Assembly: GCA_900545315.1 (NCBI GenBank)
Contig: UQYM01000044.1
Coordinates: 1-17,084 of the forward strand
DNA length: 17,084 nt
Direction of reading: 5' to 3'
Origin: an uncultured Alistipes sp.
Lineage (GTDB): Bacteria > Bacteroidota > Bacteroidia > Bacteroidales > Rikenellaceae
Shown: piece by piece, positions 15,455-17,084 of the stretch
How the letters are laid out: the number at the start of each line of letters is the position of its first letter
Position numbering within the stretch: position 1 is the stretch's first letter
Translations under genes and position numbers: made by a program
The notes under the pieces: model-generated
What the model was told of the DNA's origin: nothing
Seen by the model: the letters and a program-made list of their open reading frames with translations, nothing else
Database searches by the model: none

Positions 15455-16873
15455 ATGGATTACAGTAGTTTTTTGGAGATGAAAGCGGAGCTGTCACTCG
15501 TCGCAGTGATAGTGATCCTGTTGATATATGATCTGTTCGCCGGGAAGAAAGGCATGCGTTGGTTCCAACCCGTTGCCTGCATTCTGGTGGCAGTTCACAC
15601 GCTCTTCAACATTGTTCCTACGGGCAATGTCGAGATCCTCGGCGGTATGTACCAGTCTACCCCGATGGCGAGTGTGCTGAAAACAATTTTGACGATCGGT
15701 ACCTTGATCGTCTTCCTGCAATCTCGCAGCTGGCTCGAAAGAGATGCCGTGATTCGTCGCGGTGAGTTCTACTTCCTGACGCTGTCAACCCTGCTGGGTA
15801 TGTACTTCATGATTTCGTCCGGTAACTTCCTGCTCTTCTACCTGGGTCTGGAGACCGCATCGATTCCGATGGCTACCCTGGTGGCGTTCGACAAGTATAA
15901 AAGCAAATCTGCTGAGGCAGGTGCCAAATATATTTTGAATGCAACCTTCGCTTCGGGTCTTTCGCTCTACGGTCTTTCGCTGCTGTACGGTACAACAGGT
16001 ACCCTTTACTTCAACGATATCCCAATGATGCTGGACGGTAGCCCGCTGCAGATCATGGCGATGATCTTCTTCCTGGTAGGCCTCTTCTTCAAGATCTCAT
16101 TGGTACCGTTCCACCTGTGGACTCCGGACGTTTACGAAGGTGCTCCGACCAGCGTGACGGCTTATCTGTCGGTGATCTCGAAAGGTGCCGGTGCATTCGT
16201 GCTGCTCTTTATCCTGATCAAGGTCTTCGCACCGTTCGTTGCACAGTGGCAGGCAGTCCTCTATGGTTTGATCATTCTGACCATTACCGTGGCCAACCTC
16301 TTTGCGATTCGTCAGAAGAACCTCAAACGTTTCTTGGCTTACTCTTCAGTGTCGCAGGCCGGTTACATCATGCTGGGCGTGATCGGTGGCAATGCACTGG
16401 GTATGGCTGCATTGGTATATTACATTCTGGTTTATCTCGTCTCTAACCTCGCCGCATTCGGTGTAATCGCCGCAATTGAGCACAAGACCGGTAAAGTGAC
16501 CATGGATGACTACAACGGCCTCTACCAGACCAACCCGAAGCTGAGCTTCGTTATGATGATCGCTCTCTTCTCTTTGGCCGGTATCCCGCCATTTGCCGGA
16601 TTCTTCAGTAAGTTCTTTATCTTCGTTTCGGCAGCGCAGATGGGATTCTATGTGCTGGTCTTCATCGCCCTGCTCAATACGATTATCTCACTGTATTACT
16701 ACCTGCTGGTGGTTAAGGCGATGTTCATCAACAAAAACGATGCACCGATCGAGAAGTTCCGTTCAGACAATTACATGCGTGTCAGCTTGTTTGTCTGCAG
16801 CGTTGCCATCATCCTGCTCGGTCTGCTGAGCGTCGTTTACGACAGCTTGGTTCCTCTGAGCTTTGGTATGTAA
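15455..16873 (+). CDS. nuoN: NADH-quinone oxidoreductase subunit N (NuoN)
   Basis: A 472-residue antiporter-like subunit next to NuoK, the last gene of the operon. The expected channel residues are all present: E133 (YLGLETASIPM), K213 (FFKISLVPFHLWTPDVYEGA), K243 (VISKGAGAF) and K386 (GFFSKFFIF); the first three match E. coli E133, K217 and K247, and K386 matches the TM12 lysine. Length and helix count are normal for bacterial NuoN. It starts 6 bp after nuoM and is followed by a hairpin, so the operon ends here and no nuoEFG genes follow. Confidence 0.97.
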   Translation: MDYSSFLEMKAELSLVAVIVILLIYDLFAGKKGMRWFQPVACILVAVHTLFNIVPTGNVEILGGMYQSTPMASVLKTILTIGTLIVFLQSRSWLERDAVIRRGEFYFLTLSTLLGMYFMISSGNFLLFYLGLETASIPMATLVAFDKYKSKSAEAGAKYILNATFASGLSLYGLSLLYGTTGTLYFNDIPMMLDGSPLQIMAMIFFLVGLFFKISLVPFHLWTPDVYEGAPTSVTAYLSVISKGAGAFVLLFILIKVFAPFVAQWQAVLYGLIILTITVANLFAIRQKNLKRFLAYSSVSQAGYIMLGVIGGNALGMAALVYYILVYLVSNLAAFGVIAAIEHKTGKVTMDDYNGLYQTNPKLSFVMMIALFSLAGIPPFAGFFSKFFIFVSAAQMGFYVLVFIALLNTIISLYYYLLVVKAMFINKNDAPIEKFRSDNYMRVSLFVCSVAIILLGLLSVVYDSLVPLSFGM

Positions 16874-16874
16874 T

Positions 16875-16906
16875 GAATGAGGGTGGGGCTTTCACCTCAC
16901 CCATTC
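16875..16906 (+). terminator. Hairpin after nuoN, probable operon terminator
   Basis: Starting 2 nt after the nuoN stop, GAATG-A-GGGTG pairs with CACCC-ATTC on the other side of a CTTTCA-centred loop, making a GC-rich stem with a bulge or two. The downstream sequence (GCATAATAAAG) has no strong T-run, so termination may be inefficient or need Rho. On the minus strand it could also serve a convergent gene. Confidence 0.55.
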
Positions 16907-17035
16907 GCATAATAAAGAAGGCGTCACGCAGTGGATCGTCCTTAAAAAGACATGACAGGGGCAATAACGTATAAAACGCACGGAGATAGTGTTTTGACGA
17001 GATTGTTTCGGAGGTAAAAGAGCGGTTCGGCCGCA

Positions 17036-17084
17036 TTAAAAGGCAAAGTTCGGAAAGAGTTGCGTTACCAGATCGTTACCGCAG
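17036..17084 (-). CDS. Possible 3' end of a minus-strand gene cut by the window edge
   Basis: Reading inwards from the right edge on the minus strand, one frame is open for 15 full codons and ends in TAA at 17036-17038 (C-terminus LFPNFAF); the other two minus frames stop early. That is too short to be significant. It would be convergent with the nuo operon. No product can be assigned. Confidence 0.15.
   Translation of the reverse strand, partial: CGNDLVTQLFPNFAF

Noticed and set aside
12022..16873. nuoL-nuoM-nuoN as an Mrp-type antiporter or formate hydrogenlyase module
   Set aside because: They sit in one operon with nuoA, B, CD, H, I, J and K; NuoL has the lateral helix extension, and no hydrogenase maturation or MrpE/F/G genes are present.
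1..17084. CRISPR array, insertion sequence, tRNA or rRNA
   Set aside because: No regularly spaced repeats, no transposase-like frame with terminal repeats, and no tRNA or rRNA signature was seen on either strand by eye.

Overview
The window looks like chromosomal core sequence from a member of Bacteroidota, most likely Bacteroidales. Three things point there. Promoter-like sites match the Bacteroides TAnnTTTG -7 box (TATATTTG occurs three times, each just upstream of a transcription unit). Most unlinked starts lack a Shine-Dalgarno sequence and sit in AT-rich leaders. The gene families are Bacteroidales-like: a BtuG-type beta-propeller lipoprotein paired with a TonB-dependent receptor, a fused nuoCD, and a nuo operon without nuoEFG. 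No rRNA, tRNA, insertion sequence, CRISPR array or phage gene was seen.

Left part, minus strand (about 4215 down to 287): a vitamin B12 uptake unit. A promoter leads into a complete cobalamin riboswitch (3990-4179), a roughly 150-nt leader, a BtuG-like surface lipoprotein (2691-3836), a 340-nt gap, and a BtuB-like TonB-dependent outer-membrane receptor (287-2350). BtuG is expected to capture corrinoid at the cell surface and pass it to BtuB. The riboswitch would shut the unit down when B12 is plentiful.

Middle, plus strand (4627-6760): a monocistronic gene for a biotin-dependent carboxyltransferase of the OadA/PycB family (4709-6565). It has its own promoter upstream and a strong hairpin terminator downstream. 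No biotin carboxylase or membrane decarboxylase subunit lies next to it.

Right part, plus strand (6897-16906): one compact operon for an 11-subunit-type respiratory complex I: nuoA, nuoB, nuoCD (fused), nuoH, nuoI, nuoJ, nuoK, nuoL, nuoM, nuoN. Gaps are 3-30 bp, and nuoA/nuoB and nuoB/nuoCD overlap. The NADH-oxidising module NuoEFG is missing, so the electron donor cannot be read from this locus. In NuoM the lysine of the central proton channel (E. coli K234) is replaced by leucine at residue 226, while the other key charged residues are kept.

These are mostly known systems. The points most worth a second look are the NuoM lysine loss, the missing NuoEFG, a candidate L5-L13 kissing-loop partner near the btuG start codon, the altered loop in the carboxyltransferase, and an 86-codon stop-free stretch with protein-like composition in the 4216-4626 gap.
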